Position numbers and translations under genes: made by a program | Notes under the pieces: generated by a model | Seen by the model: only the letters and a program-made list of their open reading frames with translations | Told to the model about the DNA's origin: nothing | The model's database searches: none | In this document: one piece after another, positions 32,871 to 41,341 of the stretch | How positions within the stretch are numbered: position 1 is the first letter of the stretch | Layout: each line of letters begins with the position of its first letter | Assembly: GCA_035493835.1 (NCBI GenBank) | Contig: DATJHO010000089.1 | Coordinates: 1-42,090, forward strand | Reading direction: 5' to 3' | DNA length: 42,090 nt | DNA from: DASZTU01 sp035493835 | GTDB taxonomy: Bacteria > Pseudomonadota > Alphaproteobacteria > Rhizobiales > Devosiaceae

Positions 32871-33809
32871 GTGGCCAGGAAAAAGATCGCCATCATCGGC
32901 GTGGGCAAGATTGCGCAGGACCAGCACCTGCCGGTGATCGACAAGAGCGAAGATTTCGTCGTCGCGGCAACCGTGTCGTTGCGCGGCCTCGGCCACAATA
33001 ATGTCCCGGTCTTCCGTACCCCGGCCGAGCTTTATCGGGCGATGCCCGAGGTAAAACTCGTCGCGGTCTGCACGCCGCCGGGGGTTCGCCATGCCATCGT
33101 GCGCGAGGCAATCGATGCCGGCATGGACGTGCTGATGGAAAAGCCGCCGACCCCGACGGTCTCCGAGCTCGACGACCTCGTCGCCTACGCCAAGAAGAAG
33201 AAAAGGATCCTCTTCCAGACCTGGCACTCCCAGTACAATGCCGCGGTCGACCAGGCCAAGAAGCTGCTCAAGCGCGACGGCATCAAATCGCTGCGCATCG
33301 ATTGGCGCGAAAGCGTGCGCAAATGGCATCCGGGGCAGGATTGGGTATGGGAGCCCGGCGGCTTCGGCGTCTGCGATCCGGGCATCAACGCGCTCTCGAT
33401 CTTTTCCAAGATCATGCCGTTCCCGGCCTTCGTCGAGAGCGCGCAGCTCAAGTTCCCGTCGAACAAGCAGACGCCTGTCGATGTCGAAATTGTCTTCAAG
33501 TCGGACGAAAAGCACCAGCCGAAAATGAGCGCCGGCTTCAACTGGCTCGAAGAGTCGGGCGAGATCTGGACGATCTCCGTCGAGACGGAAAAAGGCGACC
33601 AGATCAAACTCGAAAAGGGCGGTTCGGTGCTGCGCGTCAACGGCGTGGTGAAGGTGGAAAAACCCTCCGAGGAATATGAGGGCATCTATGAGCGCTTCGC
33701 CGAGCTGCTGAAGAAGAACAAGAGCGACGTCGACGCCGCCCCGCTGCGGCTGGTCGCCGACGCGTTCCTGCTCGGTTCGCGGGAGAATGTGGACGCGTTC
33801 GAGTGGTAG
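32871..33809 (+). CDS. Gfo/Idh/MocA oxidoreductase, D-galactose / L-arabinose 1-dehydrogenase type
   Basis: NAD(P)-dependent sugar dehydrogenase. The 312-residue product from a GTG start (TTGGAGGAAT ribosome site 8 bases before) has the Rossmann motif IAIIGVGKIAQDQHLP (6-21), the EKPP motif, and stretches specific for galactose 1-dehydrogenases: LFQTWHSQYNAAV, RKWHPGQDWVWEPGGFGV and CDPGINALSI. It ends with LRLVADAFLLGSRENVDAF. Such enzymes oxidise D-galactose or L-arabinose at C-1 to the lactone, the first step of a non-phosphorylating pathway. A cupin and a short-chain dehydrogenase follow on the same strand. Confidence 0.9.
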   Translation: MARKKIAIIGVGKIAQDQHLPVIDKSEDFVVAATVSLRGLGHNNVPVFRTPAELYRAMPEVKLVAVCTPPGVRHAIVREAIDAGMDVLMEKPPTPTVSELDDLVAYAKKKKRILFQTWHSQYNAAVDQAKKLLKRDGIKSLRIDWRESVRKWHPGQDWVWEPGGFGVCDPGINALSIFSKIMPFPAFVESAQLKFPSNKQTPVDVEIVFKSDEKHQPKMSAGFNWLEESGEIWTISVETEKGDQIKLEKGGSVLRVNGVVKVEKPSEEYEGIYERFAELLKKNKSDVDAAPLRLVADAFLLGSRENVDAFEW

Positions 33810-33822
33810 CAGGCCCCTACGC

Positions 33823-33853
33823 CGCCCTGGTTCGCTAAGCTCACCATAAGGGC
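33823..33853. repeat. Dispersed palindrome, family 2
   Basis: GCCCTGGTTCGCTAAGC and TCACCATAAGGGC arms; the first of two copies in the 123-base gap before the cupin gene. Confidence 0.6.
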
Positions 33854-33873
33854 TTGACCCAGGCGGGGTTCCC

Positions 33874-33906
33874 GACCTCATCCTGAGCCTGTCGGATGAC
33901 GAGGTC
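33874..33906. repeat. Dispersed palindrome, family 2
   Basis: GACCTCATCCTGAGCC and GGATGACGAGGTC arms, 27 bases before the cupin start. Confidence 0.65.
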
Positions 33907-33932
33907 GACACAAGGTGGAGGAGGAGACACCC

Positions 33933-34430
33933 ATGTACCAAACTCTCAACGGTTCCGCGCACCCACTGGCGCCAAAGGAAATTGCCATCACCGCCCTGCC
34001 CGAGGACGAACGGGTCTGGGTGCCGCAGGCGGAAAGCGTCTGGTTCCGGCCGCTGATGCTCAACACGCTGCAGGGCCAATGGTGCAATCTGCTGCGCGTG
34101 CGCCGCGCCGGGATCTTGTCCAAGCACCTGCATCCGCAGCCCGTCCATGGCTATGTCATCAAGGGCAAGTGGCACTATCTCGAGCACGACTGGGTGGCTG
34201 AGACCGGCTCCTATGTGTTCGAGCCGCCCGGCGAGATCCACACCCTCACGGTGCCGGAGGATTGCGCCGAGATGATCACCTTCTTCAACATCTCCGGCTG
34301 CATGATCTATCTCGACGAGCACAACAAGCAGAACGGCTACGAGGACGTCTTTACCAAGATCGACATGTGTCGCGCCCACTATGAGAAGGTGGGGCTGGGG
34401 GCGGATTATGTGGAGCAGTTTATCCGGTAG
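33933..34430 (+). CDS. Cupin protein, 2,4'-dihydroxyacetophenone dioxygenase-like
   Basis: The 165-residue product carries one cupin domain. Motif 1 is seen in GILSKHLHPQPVHGYVIKGKW (about 65-85), with His residues for metal binding, and motif 2 in YVFEPPGEIHTLTVPEDC (about 95-112). This pattern is shared with 2,4'-dihydroxyacetophenone dioxygenase and ChrR-like cupins. Actual substrate unknown. A GGAGGAGGAGA ribosome site precedes the ATG at 33933. It lies between the sugar dehydrogenase and SDR genes and probably works with them, although repeats separate all three. Confidence 0.85.
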   Translation: MYQTLNGSAHPLAPKEIAITALPEDERVWVPQAESVWFRPLMLNTLQGQWCNLLRVRRAGILSKHLHPQPVHGYVIKGKWHYLEHDWVAETGSYVFEPPGEIHTLTVPEDCAEMITFFNISGCMIYLDEHNKQNGYEDVFTKIDMCRAHYEKVGLGADYVEQFIR

Positions 34431-34452
34431 TCGGTTCGTTCGGTGAGTTGGG

Positions 34453-34573
34453 CGCCCCTCACCCCAGCCCTCTCCCCAGAGGGGCGAGGGGACGATGGAG
34501 CCGCGATGGTACAGCAGAGAAAACCCTCGCCCCTCTGGGGAGAGGGTGGCCGGCAGGCCGGTGAGGGGTAGCC
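34453..34573. repeat. Dispersed palindromic element, family 1
   Basis: CCCTCTCCCCAGAGGGGCGAGGG and CCCTCGCCCCTCTGGGGAG halves around a 30-base spacer, closed by CCCTCACC and GGTGAGGGGTAGCC. It ends 30 bases before the SDR start. Confidence 0.85.
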
Positions 34574-34602
34574 AGGGGCACGAGGGTGCCAAGGGAGAGA
34601 CG

Positions 34603-35334
34603 ATGACTGACCAGCAATGGGCCTCCAGCTTTTATGAAGGCAAAACCGTCGCCGTGATCGGCGGCACATCGGGCATCGGCCTGGGCCTTGCTTCCGCGTT
34701 CCGCGATGCGGGCGCCAGGGTCCGCGCGACGGGCGCGACCGAGGCCGAAGTCGCGGCCGCCGCGGCCACCCCCGGCATCGGCTTTACCCAGCTCGATGTC
34801 CGCAGCGACACCGCCGTCACCGCCTACGCCGAGAAATTTGAAAAGCTCGACGTGCTGGTCAATTGCGCCGGGGTGAACCTGCGCGCGGCCGAATTCACCC
34901 CAGAGGGCTTTGCGGCCGTGCTCGATATCAACCTTTCGGGCTCGATGCGCACCGCCATGGCGTTTCGCCCGAAGCTTGCGGGCGGCGCCATCCTCAACAT
35001 GGCCTCGATGTTTTCGTTCTTCGGCGCGCCCCATGCACCGGCCTATGCCGCCAGCAAGGGGGGCGTCGCGCAGTTGACGAAATCGCTGGCGGTGGCGTTT
35101 GCGGGCGAAAGCATCCGCGTCAACGCGCTCGCTCCCGGCTGGATTGAAACGGCGATGACCGCGGCCCCTCGCGGGAATCCCGCCCGCAGTGCCGAACTCG
35201 TCGGCCGCACCCCGATGGGCCGCTGGGGCACGCCGGCCGACCTCGCCGGCCCCGCGCTCTTTCTCTGCTCGCCGCTGGCGGGTTTTGTCACCGGGACGAT
35301 TTTGCCGGTGGATGGGGGATTCTTGGTGGCCTGA
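34603..35334 (+). CDS. Short-chain dehydrogenase/reductase (SDR)
   Basis: Classical NAD(P)-dependent SDR of 243 residues. Seen: the dinucleotide motif GGTSGIGLG (20-28), NCAG (87-90), and the catalytic Ser135 (NMAS), Tyr148 and Lys152 (YAASK); then APGWIETAMT and the closing VTGTILPVDGGF. An AAGGGAGAGA ribosome site precedes the ATG at 34603. With the upstream sugar dehydrogenase and cupin it may form a catabolic group; substrate is unknown. Confidence 0.92.
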   Translation: MTDQQWASSFYEGKTVAVIGGTSGIGLGLASAFRDAGARVRATGATEAEVAAAAATPGIGFTQLDVRSDTAVTAYAEKFEKLDVLVNCAGVNLRAAEFTPEGFAAVLDINLSGSMRTAMAFRPKLAGGAILNMASMFSFFGAPHAPAYAASKGGVAQLTKSLAVAFAGESIRVNALAPGWIETAMTAAPRGNPARSAELVGRTPMGRWGTPADLAGPALFLCSPLAGFVTGTILPVDGGFLVA

Positions 35335-35388
35335 CGCCTGCGGAAGGAACGGCCGCAGGTCGAGGCGCGCCATGCACTCAGCGCGCCC

Positions 35389-37047
35389 CTACTCCCCCTC
35401 CACCTCTCTCACAACCCCCGGGGCCACGCCTTTCGTCGGCGGCGGGGCGGTCAGCACGCCCGTCGGGGCCAGATGCTCGCGTACATTGCGCATCAGTTTC
35501 AGGCGCGCCTCATCGCTCGGGGCGCGGCGCAGCGCTTCCTCCAGGTCGACCAGCAATGCCTGGTAGGCATTGTTCCAATCCGACGACATCTGTTCCAGAT
35601 CGACCCGCGGGCTCGCGGCGCGGCGGACGCCCGCAACGCCGGTCGCGAGCAGATCGACCGCATCGTCGAGCAGCGGCAGTAACACCTGGTCGCCGGCCAT
35701 GCCGGTAGCAATGAGCGCCCTCCGCAGCGCCTCGCGCTCCTCATCCTCGCCATGGGTCAGGAACAGCGCCCCATGCGCCGGCAGCCGCGCCTTGATCCAG
35801 GCCATCAGCTCGGAATGGTCGGCATGGGCCGAATAGGTGCCGAGCGTACGGATCTGCGCCCGCACGGGCACCAGCTCGCCATGGATCCGCACTTCCCGCG
35901 CGCCCGAAAGGATGATCTGCCCCAGCGTGCCCGGCGCCTGGTAGCCGACGAACAGCACCGTGGCGCTGGCGCGGATCAGGTTGTTGCGCAGGTGGTGCTG
36001 GATACGGCCCGCATCCGCCATGCCCGAGGCCGACATGATCACCGCCCCGCCGCGAATGGCGTTGATGGCCTTGGAATCATCCACCGATTCGGTGATGCGG
36101 AAGCGCGGATCGTTGAACAGTTCGTCCGCCGACAGCTCGGTATCGGCGAACATGGACGCATATTTCTTATAGACGCCGGTCACCTTGCTCGCGAGCGGGC
36201 TATCGAGGAAGACAACGCTCGGGTTGATCTCGCCCTCTTTGATGAGCAGGCCGAAATCGTGCAGCAATTCCTGGCTGCGCTCGACGGCGAAGGTCGGAAT
36301 GACGAGATTGCCGCCGCGCGCCAGCGCCTCGTTGACCACCGCCCTCAGGGACTCGCGCCGGCTTTCGAGCGAATAGTCGGCCCGCTCGCGGCCGCCATAG
36401 GTCGATTCGCACAGGATATAGTCGAAGCCGGCCGGCCCTTCGGGATTGTTGTAGAATACCTTTTCGTCCGGGCCGATATCGCCGGAAAACATCAGGCGCA
36501 CCTTCGAGCCATCGGCATCGGTCACCTCGATCTCGATCGAGGCGGAGCCCAGAATGTGCCCGGCGTTCCAATATCTTGCCCTGACGCCCCGGCCCGGCTC
36601 GACCCAGTTGTTGTAATCGAGCGTGACACGGTGCCGGAGCGCCTCCTCGGCGTCTTCCATGGTATAGAGCGGGGGCAGCGGCTCGTCGCCGCGCTGGCGA
36701 AGGCGCTTGGCATCGTGCTCGGCATCGCTCTCCTGGATGCCGGCGGCATCGGGCAGCAAATATTCCAGCAGGCCCGCGGTCGGGGCCGTCATGTGCATCG
36801 GCCCGCGATAGCCATGGTGATAGAGTTTCGGCAGCAGTCCCGCATGGTCGATATGGGCATGCGTCAGCAGCACGAAATCGATTTTTTGGGGATCGAACGG
36901 CAGCGGGTTGCGGTTTAGCGCCCGCACCGTCTTGTTGCCCTGGAACATGCCGCAATCGACGAGAAATTGCCCGTTCGGGTGCACCACCCGGTAGCACGAG
37001 CCGGTCACCGTCCCGGCGGCGCCGTGAAAGTTCAGGGTGACGGTCAA
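35389..37047 (-). CDS. Beta-CASP metallo-beta-lactamase fold RNase-like protein
   Basis: A 552-residue zinc hydrolase. The metal motif is LTHAHIDHAG (61-70: His63, His65, Asp67, His68), with further ligands in WNAGHILGSASIE and MFSGDIG. The beta-CASP part includes LVIPTFAVERSQELL and the terminal YSAHADHSELMAWI motif with LFLTHGEDEE, as in CPSF73-like and YSH1-type RNA-processing proteins. Bacterial members are often called RNA-metabolising MBL proteins; direct activity is unknown here. About 85 residues beyond the fold, including a Pro-rich end, are unmatched. It follows actR on the same strand after a repeat. Confidence 0.9.
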   Translation of the reverse strand: MTVTLNFHGAAGTVTGSCYRVVHPNGQFLVDCGMFQGNKTVRALNRNPLPFDPQKIDFVLLTHAHIDHAGLLPKLYHHGYRGPMHMTAPTAGLLEYLLPDAAGIQESDAEHDAKRLRQRGDEPLPPLYTMEDAEEALRHRVTLDYNNWVEPGRGVRARYWNAGHILGSASIEIEVTDADGSKVRLMFSGDIGPDEKVFYNNPEGPAGFDYILCESTYGGRERADYSLESRRESLRAVVNEALARGGNLVIPTFAVERSQELLHDFGLLIKEGEINPSVVFLDSPLASKVTGVYKKYASMFADTELSADELFNDPRFRITESVDDSKAINAIRGGAVIMSASGMADAGRIQHHLRNNLIRASATVLFVGYQAPGTLGQIILSGAREVRIHGELVPVRAQIRTLGTYSAHADHSELMAWIKARLPAHGALFLTHGEDEEREALRRALIATGMAGDQVLLPLLDDAVDLLATGVAGVRRAASPRVDLEQMSSDWNNAYQALLVDLEEALRRAPSDEARLKLMRNVREHLAPTGVLTAPPPTKGVAPGVVREVEGE

Positions 37048-37074
37048 AGCGGCCTCCTCCGGAATTGTGCCCTG

Positions 37075-37199
37075 GGCTACCCCTCACCCTGCCCCTCTCC
37101 CCAAAGGGGCGAAAGGACGATGTTGCACGGGCGGCGCCCCAAAGGAAACCCTCGCCCCTCTGGGGAGAGGGTGGCCGGCAGGCCGGTGAGGGGTAGCCC
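37075..37199. repeat. Dispersed palindromic element, family 1 (best preserved copy)
   Basis: Perfect 13-base outer arms GGCTACCCCTCAC (37075-37087) and GTGAGGGGTAGCC (37187-37199), inner CCCCTCTCCCCAAAGGGGCG and CGCCCCTCTGGGGAGAGGG. It lies between actR and the beta-CASP gene. Confidence 0.88.
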
Positions 37200-37213
37200 C
37201 CGCCCGCCGGACG

Positions 37214-37771
37214 TTACTTCGGCGCCCGCTTGGCGAGGATGCGCTGCAGGGTGCGGCGATGCATGTTGAGGCGGCGGGCGGTCTCCGAGACATTGCGGTC
37301 ACAGAGCTCATAGACCCGCTGGATGTGTTCCCAGCGCACGCGATCGGCCGACATCGGGTTTTCGGGCGGTTCCGGCTGCTCCTCGCCGAGCGCCAATAGC
37401 GCATTGATGACGTCGTCGGCATCGGCCGGCTTGCTCAAATAGTCGACGGCGCCGAGCTTTACCGCCGTTACCGCGGTCGCAATATTGCCGTAGCCGGTCA
37501 GCATCACGGCGCGGGCGTCTGGCCGCTTCTGGTGCAGAGCCGAAACCACCTCGAGCCCGTTCCCGTCCTCCAGCCTGAGGTCGACCACGGCAAAAGCGGG
37601 TGGCTGCGCTTCGACCGCCGCAAGACCGTCCTTGACATTGTCGGCGGTGCGGACGGCAAAGCCGCGCTTTTCCATCGCGCGTTCGAGGCGGGTGAGGAAC
37701 GCCTTGTCGTCATCGACCAGCAGCAGGCTCGGGTCGTCCTTGAGCAGGGTCTCGATGTCGGTCACAGCCAT
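37214..37771 (-). CDS. actR: Redox response regulator ActR (RegA/PrrA family)
   Basis: Global redox- and acid-responsive transcription regulator. The 185-residue product has a receiver domain with the acidic pocket LLLVDDDKA (17-25), the phosphorylated Asp64 (VVDLRLEDG), Thr/Lys switch residues (MLTGYGN, LSKPAD with Lys114), a short linker rich in Pro and Glu, and a Fis-type helix-turn-helix at the end (NVSETARRLNMHRRTLQRIL). The near-invariant HTH and length are typical of RegA/ActR/PrrA. It is downstream of actS by 57 bases and shares its strand. Confidence 0.95.
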   Translation of the reverse strand: MAVTDIETLLKDDPSLLLVDDDKAFLTRLERAMEKRGFAVRTADNVKDGLAAVEAQPPAFAVVDLRLEDGNGLEVVSALHQKRPDARAVMLTGYGNIATAVTAVKLGAVDYLSKPADADDVINALLALGEEQPEPPENPMSADRVRWEHIQRVYELCDRNVSETARRLNMHRRTLQRILAKRAPK

Positions 37772-37828
37772 TCGTCTCCCGAATTCAACTCAGGCGCTGC
37801 TTTCCCTTAAGCCTTTGTCAAAAAAACG

Positions 37829-39148
37829 TCAAAGCAGCAGCCCGCCCGCCCGGACGGTTTCGCGCGACCACACGACCTTCACCATGGCATGGCCCTCGGC
37901 CGTGGCATTGTTGAATGCGATTTCGGCGCCAGTGCGCTCGAGCAGCGTCTTGGCAATGAAGATGCCGAGGCCGAGACCTGCCGTCTCGCCCTCCCGCCCG
38001 GCCTGGAGGGTTCGCGCCCGCGAGGTCAGGTAGGGGTCGCCCAGCCGGGTCATCAAATCCGGCGGAAATCCCGGGCCGTCATCGGTGATGGCGACGGTGA
38101 TGCGCCGCTCATCCCAGCTCGCATCCACCATTACCCTGGAGCTCGCGAAGTGGCAGGCGTTCTCGATCAGGTTGCCGAGCCCGTAGGCGAGGCCGACATT
38201 GCGCCTGAATACGGGATCCGGGCCGTGGCCGGCGCTCACGATCTCGATTGCCTTGCCCAGGCCCTCATGCGGCTTGGCGACCTCCGCCAGCAATTCGCCG
38301 AGGGGCGCCGAGGCGAATGGATCGCCGCCGTCGTGCCCCAGATTGCGCAGCTTGGCGAGGATCGCCCGGCAGCGATTCGATTGCGAAATGATGAGTTCGA
38401 TATCGTCGGCGAGCGGCCCAGGCGGCAGTTCGTCGCGCATTTCGGCGGCCGCCAGCGCAATGGTGGAAAGTGGAGTGCCGAGTTCGTGCGCGGCGGCGGC
38501 CGCCAGCCCGTCGAGGGCGGAGAGCTGCTCGTGCCGGCTCAGCGCCACTTCGGTTGCGGCCAGCGCATCGGCCAATTGCCGTGCTTCGCGGGCAACGCGA
38601 TTGGTATAGGCGGCGATCAGCACCACGGCGCAGAGCAGCGAGGCCCAGATGCCGACTTCGTAGAGCCTGTCGAACACCAGGTCGACGTCCGGGTCCCACG
38701 GCAGCGGCAGATGAAAGACGGCGATCACCGAGGCGATGACGGCGATGAGCACCGCCAAAATCGCCGTCGAGCGCTGCGGCAGGATCGTCGCCGAGACCGA
38801 CACAGGCGCGAGGAACAGCAGCGCGAAGGGATTATGCAGCCCGCCGGTCAGCGCCAATATGCCGCCGAGCTCGAGGCTGTCGATGGCCAATTGCGCCGTG
38901 GCAAAGCGGTTGGAGGGCCGATAGGCGGTGCCGAACCTGAGCAGCAGCGTCAGGTTGATGCCCGCCAGCAGCGCGATCAGCGACAGGCACTCGAGCAAAG
39001 GCAGGGGGAAGCCGAGCCCGTATTGGACGAACAGCACCCCCATGGTTTGCCCGCCGACCGCGAGCCACCTGAGGGTGACCAGTGTTTCGAGGCGCAGCGG
39101 GCGCCACATGGCTGCAAGCAGGCCCCCGGGTTGTTCGACGACTGCCAT
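37829..39148 (-). CDS. actS: Redox sensor histidine kinase ActS (RegB/PrrB family)
   Basis: Membrane kinase that senses redox state through ubiquinone and a cysteine. The 439-residue product has about six helices in residues 22-183, with the quinone-linked motif GGLHNPF (102-108), the phosphorylation site AAAAHELGTPLSTI (His221), Cys260 in NRCRAIL at the place of the redox-active Cys of RegB, and the ATPase boxes NLIENACHFA, DDGPGFP and GLGLGIFIAKTLLERTGA. It is the first gene of actS-actR. Confidence 0.95.
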   Translation of the reverse strand: MAVVEQPGGLLAAMWRPLRLETLVTLRWLAVGGQTMGVLFVQYGLGFPLPLLECLSLIALLAGINLTLLLRFGTAYRPSNRFATAQLAIDSLELGGILALTGGLHNPFALLFLAPVSVSATILPQRSTAILAVLIAVIASVIAVFHLPLPWDPDVDLVFDRLYEVGIWASLLCAVVLIAAYTNRVAREARQLADALAATEVALSRHEQLSALDGLAAAAAHELGTPLSTIALAAAEMRDELPPGPLADDIELIISQSNRCRAILAKLRNLGHDGGDPFASAPLGELLAEVAKPHEGLGKAIEIVSAGHGPDPVFRRNVGLAYGLGNLIENACHFASSRVMVDASWDERRITVAITDDGPGFPPDLMTRLGDPYLTSRARTLQAGREGETAGLGLGIFIAKTLLERTGAEIAFNNATAEGHAMVKVVWSRETVRAGGLLL

Positions 39149-39233
39149 GGCCTGCTCCGTTGGATATACCGCCGCGCTATGGTCATTCTAACACGGCATT
39201 TCAAGGACCATAATTGGACAGATGCGCGCTTGA

Positions 39234-39250
39234 CCGGGGGGGAGGGGGGG
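39234..39250 (+). promoter_or_regulatory. G7-A-G7 tract in the actS/DUF2852 divergent region
   Basis: Two runs of seven G split by one A, about 36 bases before the DUF2852 start. A tract like this may vary in length by slippage or form a four-stranded fold; its effect here is unknown. An inverted repeat TATGGTC/GACCATA (39178-39184, 39206-39212) lies just upstream. Confidence 0.35.
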
Positions 39251-39286
39251 CCACATCAAAATACGTTCGTGACCCGGAGTATGCCT

Positions 39287-39748
39287 ATGAACACCGCAAT
39301 GTTCAGACCACAATGGTCGCCCATCACCGTTCTGGCGATGATCCTGGGCTTCATCGTCTTCTGGCCGCTTGGCCTTGCCGTTCTCGCCTACATTCTCTGG
39401 GGTGAACGGTTCGGCTGGTCTCCCGACCGCGCAGAGCGCTGGGTCGATCGGCAGAAGGAACGCGCCCAAGGCTGGTGCCAAAGCAATCACGACGGTTTTC
39501 GCCGTGGATCCAGCTGGACGTCGCGCAGCGGCAATGCCGCCTTCGACGAGTACCGCGAGGAGCAGCTCAAGCGCCTCGACGAGGAACGCCGGAGGCTCGA
39601 TGAGGAAGTCCACGAATTCCACGATTATCTGCGCAATCTGCACATGGCGCGGGATCGCGAGGAATTCGACCGCTTCATGCGCGAGCGCAGCAGCCACAAG
39701 GACGTCCAGAACGGCGGCGACCAGACCGACAATCCGACCAGCGTCTGA
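39287..39748 (+). CDS. DUF2852 family membrane protein
   Basis: A 153-residue protein of an alphaproteobacterial family of unknown function. One or two membrane stretches near the start (ITVLAMILGFIVFWPLGLAVLAYILWGERFGW), then a charged, helical, probably coiled-coil C-terminal half (QLKRLDEERRRLDEEVHEFHD). There are two close in-frame ATGs, at 39281 and 39287. I use 39287 because the GGAG at 39276-39279 is then spaced normally. Two terminators follow directly. It is divergent from actS. Confidence 0.85.
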   Translation: MNTAMFRPQWSPITVLAMILGFIVFWPLGLAVLAYILWGERFGWSPDRAERWVDRQKERAQGWCQSNHDGFRRGSSWTSRSGNAAFDEYREEQLKRLDEERRRLDEEVHEFHDYLRNLHMARDREEFDRFMRERSSHKDVQNGGDQTDNPTSV

Positions 39749-39775
39749 CCGGGATTTTCCCCGGTCAGGTTTCTT
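39745..39775 (+). terminator. Rho-independent type terminator overlapping the DUF2852 stop codon
   Basis: CTGACCGGG pairs with CCCGGTCAG around a short loop and is followed by GTTTCTT. The stop codon TGA is part of the stem. Confidence 0.75.
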
Positions 39776-39802
39776 CGCCCAAGCTGGCGGCACGCTGACC
39801 GA

Positions 39803-39838
39803 GCGCCACCCCGACTGACCGCGGGGCGGCGCTTTTTT
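39803..39838 (+). terminator. Second, strong Rho-independent terminator
   Basis: GCGCCACCCCG and CGGGGCGGCGC form a long stem with one mismatch, followed by six T. Together with the hairpin 28 bases upstream it should stop transcription completely. Confidence 0.85.
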
Positions 39839-39860
39839 GCGCATATCTTGCATTGCGTGG

Positions 39861-39986
39861 CCCACCCCTCACCCGCTTGCCGGCACCCTCTCCCGCAAGG
39901 GGAGAGGGGATGCGTGGCACGCCGGTGCCCCTTCTTCCTTCTTCCCTTGTGGGAGAAGGTGGCACGAAGCGCCGGATAAGGGGGGA
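39861..39986. repeat. Dispersed palindromic element, family 1
   Basis: CCACCCCTCACC with CCCTCTCCCGCAAGGGGAGAGGGG on the left, and TTCCCTTGTGGGAGAAGG with GGATAAGGGGGG on the right. It ends about 55 bases before the YgjP-type gene. Confidence 0.8.
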
Positions 39987-40041
39987 ATCGCGAACTCAAT
40001 TCCCATAGGGAAAAACCCCCGAATCTGGTCTTATCACCCCC

Positions 40042-40779
40042 ATGATTGCCCTCTTTCAGAAGCAATGGCCGGCCAGCACGGAAGCGCGCATCGATGGCAA
40101 GGCCATCGCGGTCGCCGTGCGCGTCAGCGAGCGGGCCCGCAGTTATCGCCTGTCGATCCCCCATCACGGAAGCCCCGTGCTGACCGTCCCCCGGCACGGC
40201 CGCTGGTCGGAGGCCGTCGCCTTCCTTAACCGGCACACGCCCTGGCTCGCCGCCCGGCTCAAGCACGCTGCAACGCCCGTTGTCTTTGCCGATGGCGCGC
40301 GCGTGCCGGTCCGCGGTGTCGAGCACCTGATCGTCGGCACCGGCAAGCTGCGCGGGCGCGTGGAGGCGATGGACATCGAGGGCGCCCCCGCGTTGCTGGT
40401 CCCCGGCGAGCCTGAGCACCAGGGGCGCCGGCTGACCGATTGGCTCAAGGCCGAGGCGCAGCGCGATCTCGAGGCGCGGGTGGCGGTGCATGCGGCGACG
40501 CTGGGCGTTACCGCCAAATCCGTGCGGTTACGCTCGCAATCGACGCGCTGGGGTTCCTGCGCCAGCTCCGGCCGACTCAATTTCAACTGGCGGCTGATCC
40601 TCGCCCCGCCCCACGTGCTCGATTACGTGGCGGCCCATGAGGTTGCCCATCTGGTAGAAATGAACCATTCCCCCGCCTTCTGGGCCGCCACCGCGAAGGC
40701 CCTGCCCGATATGGCGCGCGGCCGCGCCTGGCTGAAGGCGCATGGGGGCCAACTCATGGCCTATGGCGTCGAAGGATAG
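40042..40779 (+). CDS. YgjP-type (DUF45) zinc metal-dependent hydrolase
   Basis: A 245-residue protein of the M48-like YgjP/SprT-related family. The HEVAHLVEMNH motif (199-209: His199, Glu200, His203, His209) gives the zinc site; before it stand the family marks VRLRSQSTRWGSCASSGRLNFN-like (161-182) and LAPPHVLDYVAAHE. Role is unknown; an unproved link with proteolysis or nucleic acid repair exists for relatives. It is a single gene on the plus strand. The gap before it holds the two terminators and a family 1 repeat. Confidence 0.9.
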   Translation: MIALFQKQWPASTEARIDGKAIAVAVRVSERARSYRLSIPHHGSPVLTVPRHGRWSEAVAFLNRHTPWLAARLKHAATPVVFADGARVPVRGVEHLIVGTGKLRGRVEAMDIEGAPALLVPGEPEHQGRRLTDWLKAEAQRDLEARVAVHAATLGVTAKSVRLRSQSTRWGSCASSGRLNFNWRLILAPPHVLDYVAAHEVAHLVEMNHSPAFWAATAKALPDMARGRAWLKAHGGQLMAYGVEG

Positions 40780-41098
40780 AGAGCGCCTGCCACGGAGCGG
40801 ACGGCGCGTGGTTTCGGTCGGCTGGGGTCAGCTCGCCGGGCCCGGCCGTGGTCTTTCCTTTGCTCAGAGGTGCCGCTTGAACACCGCCGACACCAATTCC
40901 CTCGGGTCTGCAGGGTCCACGCCCTTGGCCCCCGCAGCGGACCAGCCCGCCACCAAGCCGGGTGGGGGTTGTTCATACCGCCCGCTTTTTCACCTGCGGT
41001 CGAGGAAGGCGTCCGGCCCGTCGGGACTTCCGATTGCCATTGAAAAGTCGCGGGGCTTTTGCCAGCCTGAGCGTCAGCGCCAGACGGGAGAGACCAAC
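40780..41098. other. Intergenic region with no recognised feature
   Basis: The 319 bases between the YgjP-type gene and the 65-residue gene contain a half element of family 1 (GGGTGGGGGTTGTT near 40959) and probably the promoter of the small gene. I see no coding frame with support and no RNA fold that I can name. Confidence 0.5.
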
Positions 41099-41296
41099 AT
41101 GGCATTCGAAGCGATCAAGACGGAAATTCGGGCCCTGCTCGAGCAATCCATCGAAGAGCCGGAGGACACCCACGAACTTCACCTGCAACTCATCGAAAAG
41201 CTCAACGAGATGCGGGCAACCGGCATGCCGCTGCCCGAGGACCTGGTCGAGCTGGAGCGGCGGCTCACCGCCAGTTTTGACGCGCTGCCGAAATAG
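41099..41296 (+). CDS. Small acidic helical protein, unknown (65 residues)
   Basis: The product is acidic and probably all helical (AIKTEIRALLEQSIEEPEDT, then LHLQLIEKLNEMRATGM and ELERRLTASFDAL), with a Pro-containing turn in the middle. No domain recognised and no membrane segment. A CGGGAGAGACC ribosome site precedes the ATG at 41099. It could be a small regulator or partner protein. Codon use and position in a gap support a real gene, but no homologue is named. Confidence 0.7.
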   Translation: MAFEAIKTEIRALLEQSIEEPEDTHELHLQLIEKLNEMRATGMPLPEDLVELERRLTASFDALPK

Positions 41297-41341
41297 GGCC
41301 GGAAGAGCAACTTGAGATAAGCCCGTACCTGAAGCGTCCTT

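Noticed and set aside
39178..39212. Inverted repeat TATGGTC/GACCATA as an ActR binding site
   Set aside because: The 7-base arms with a 21-base spacer match no known ActR/RegA site and could arise by chance; noted only as context of the G tract.
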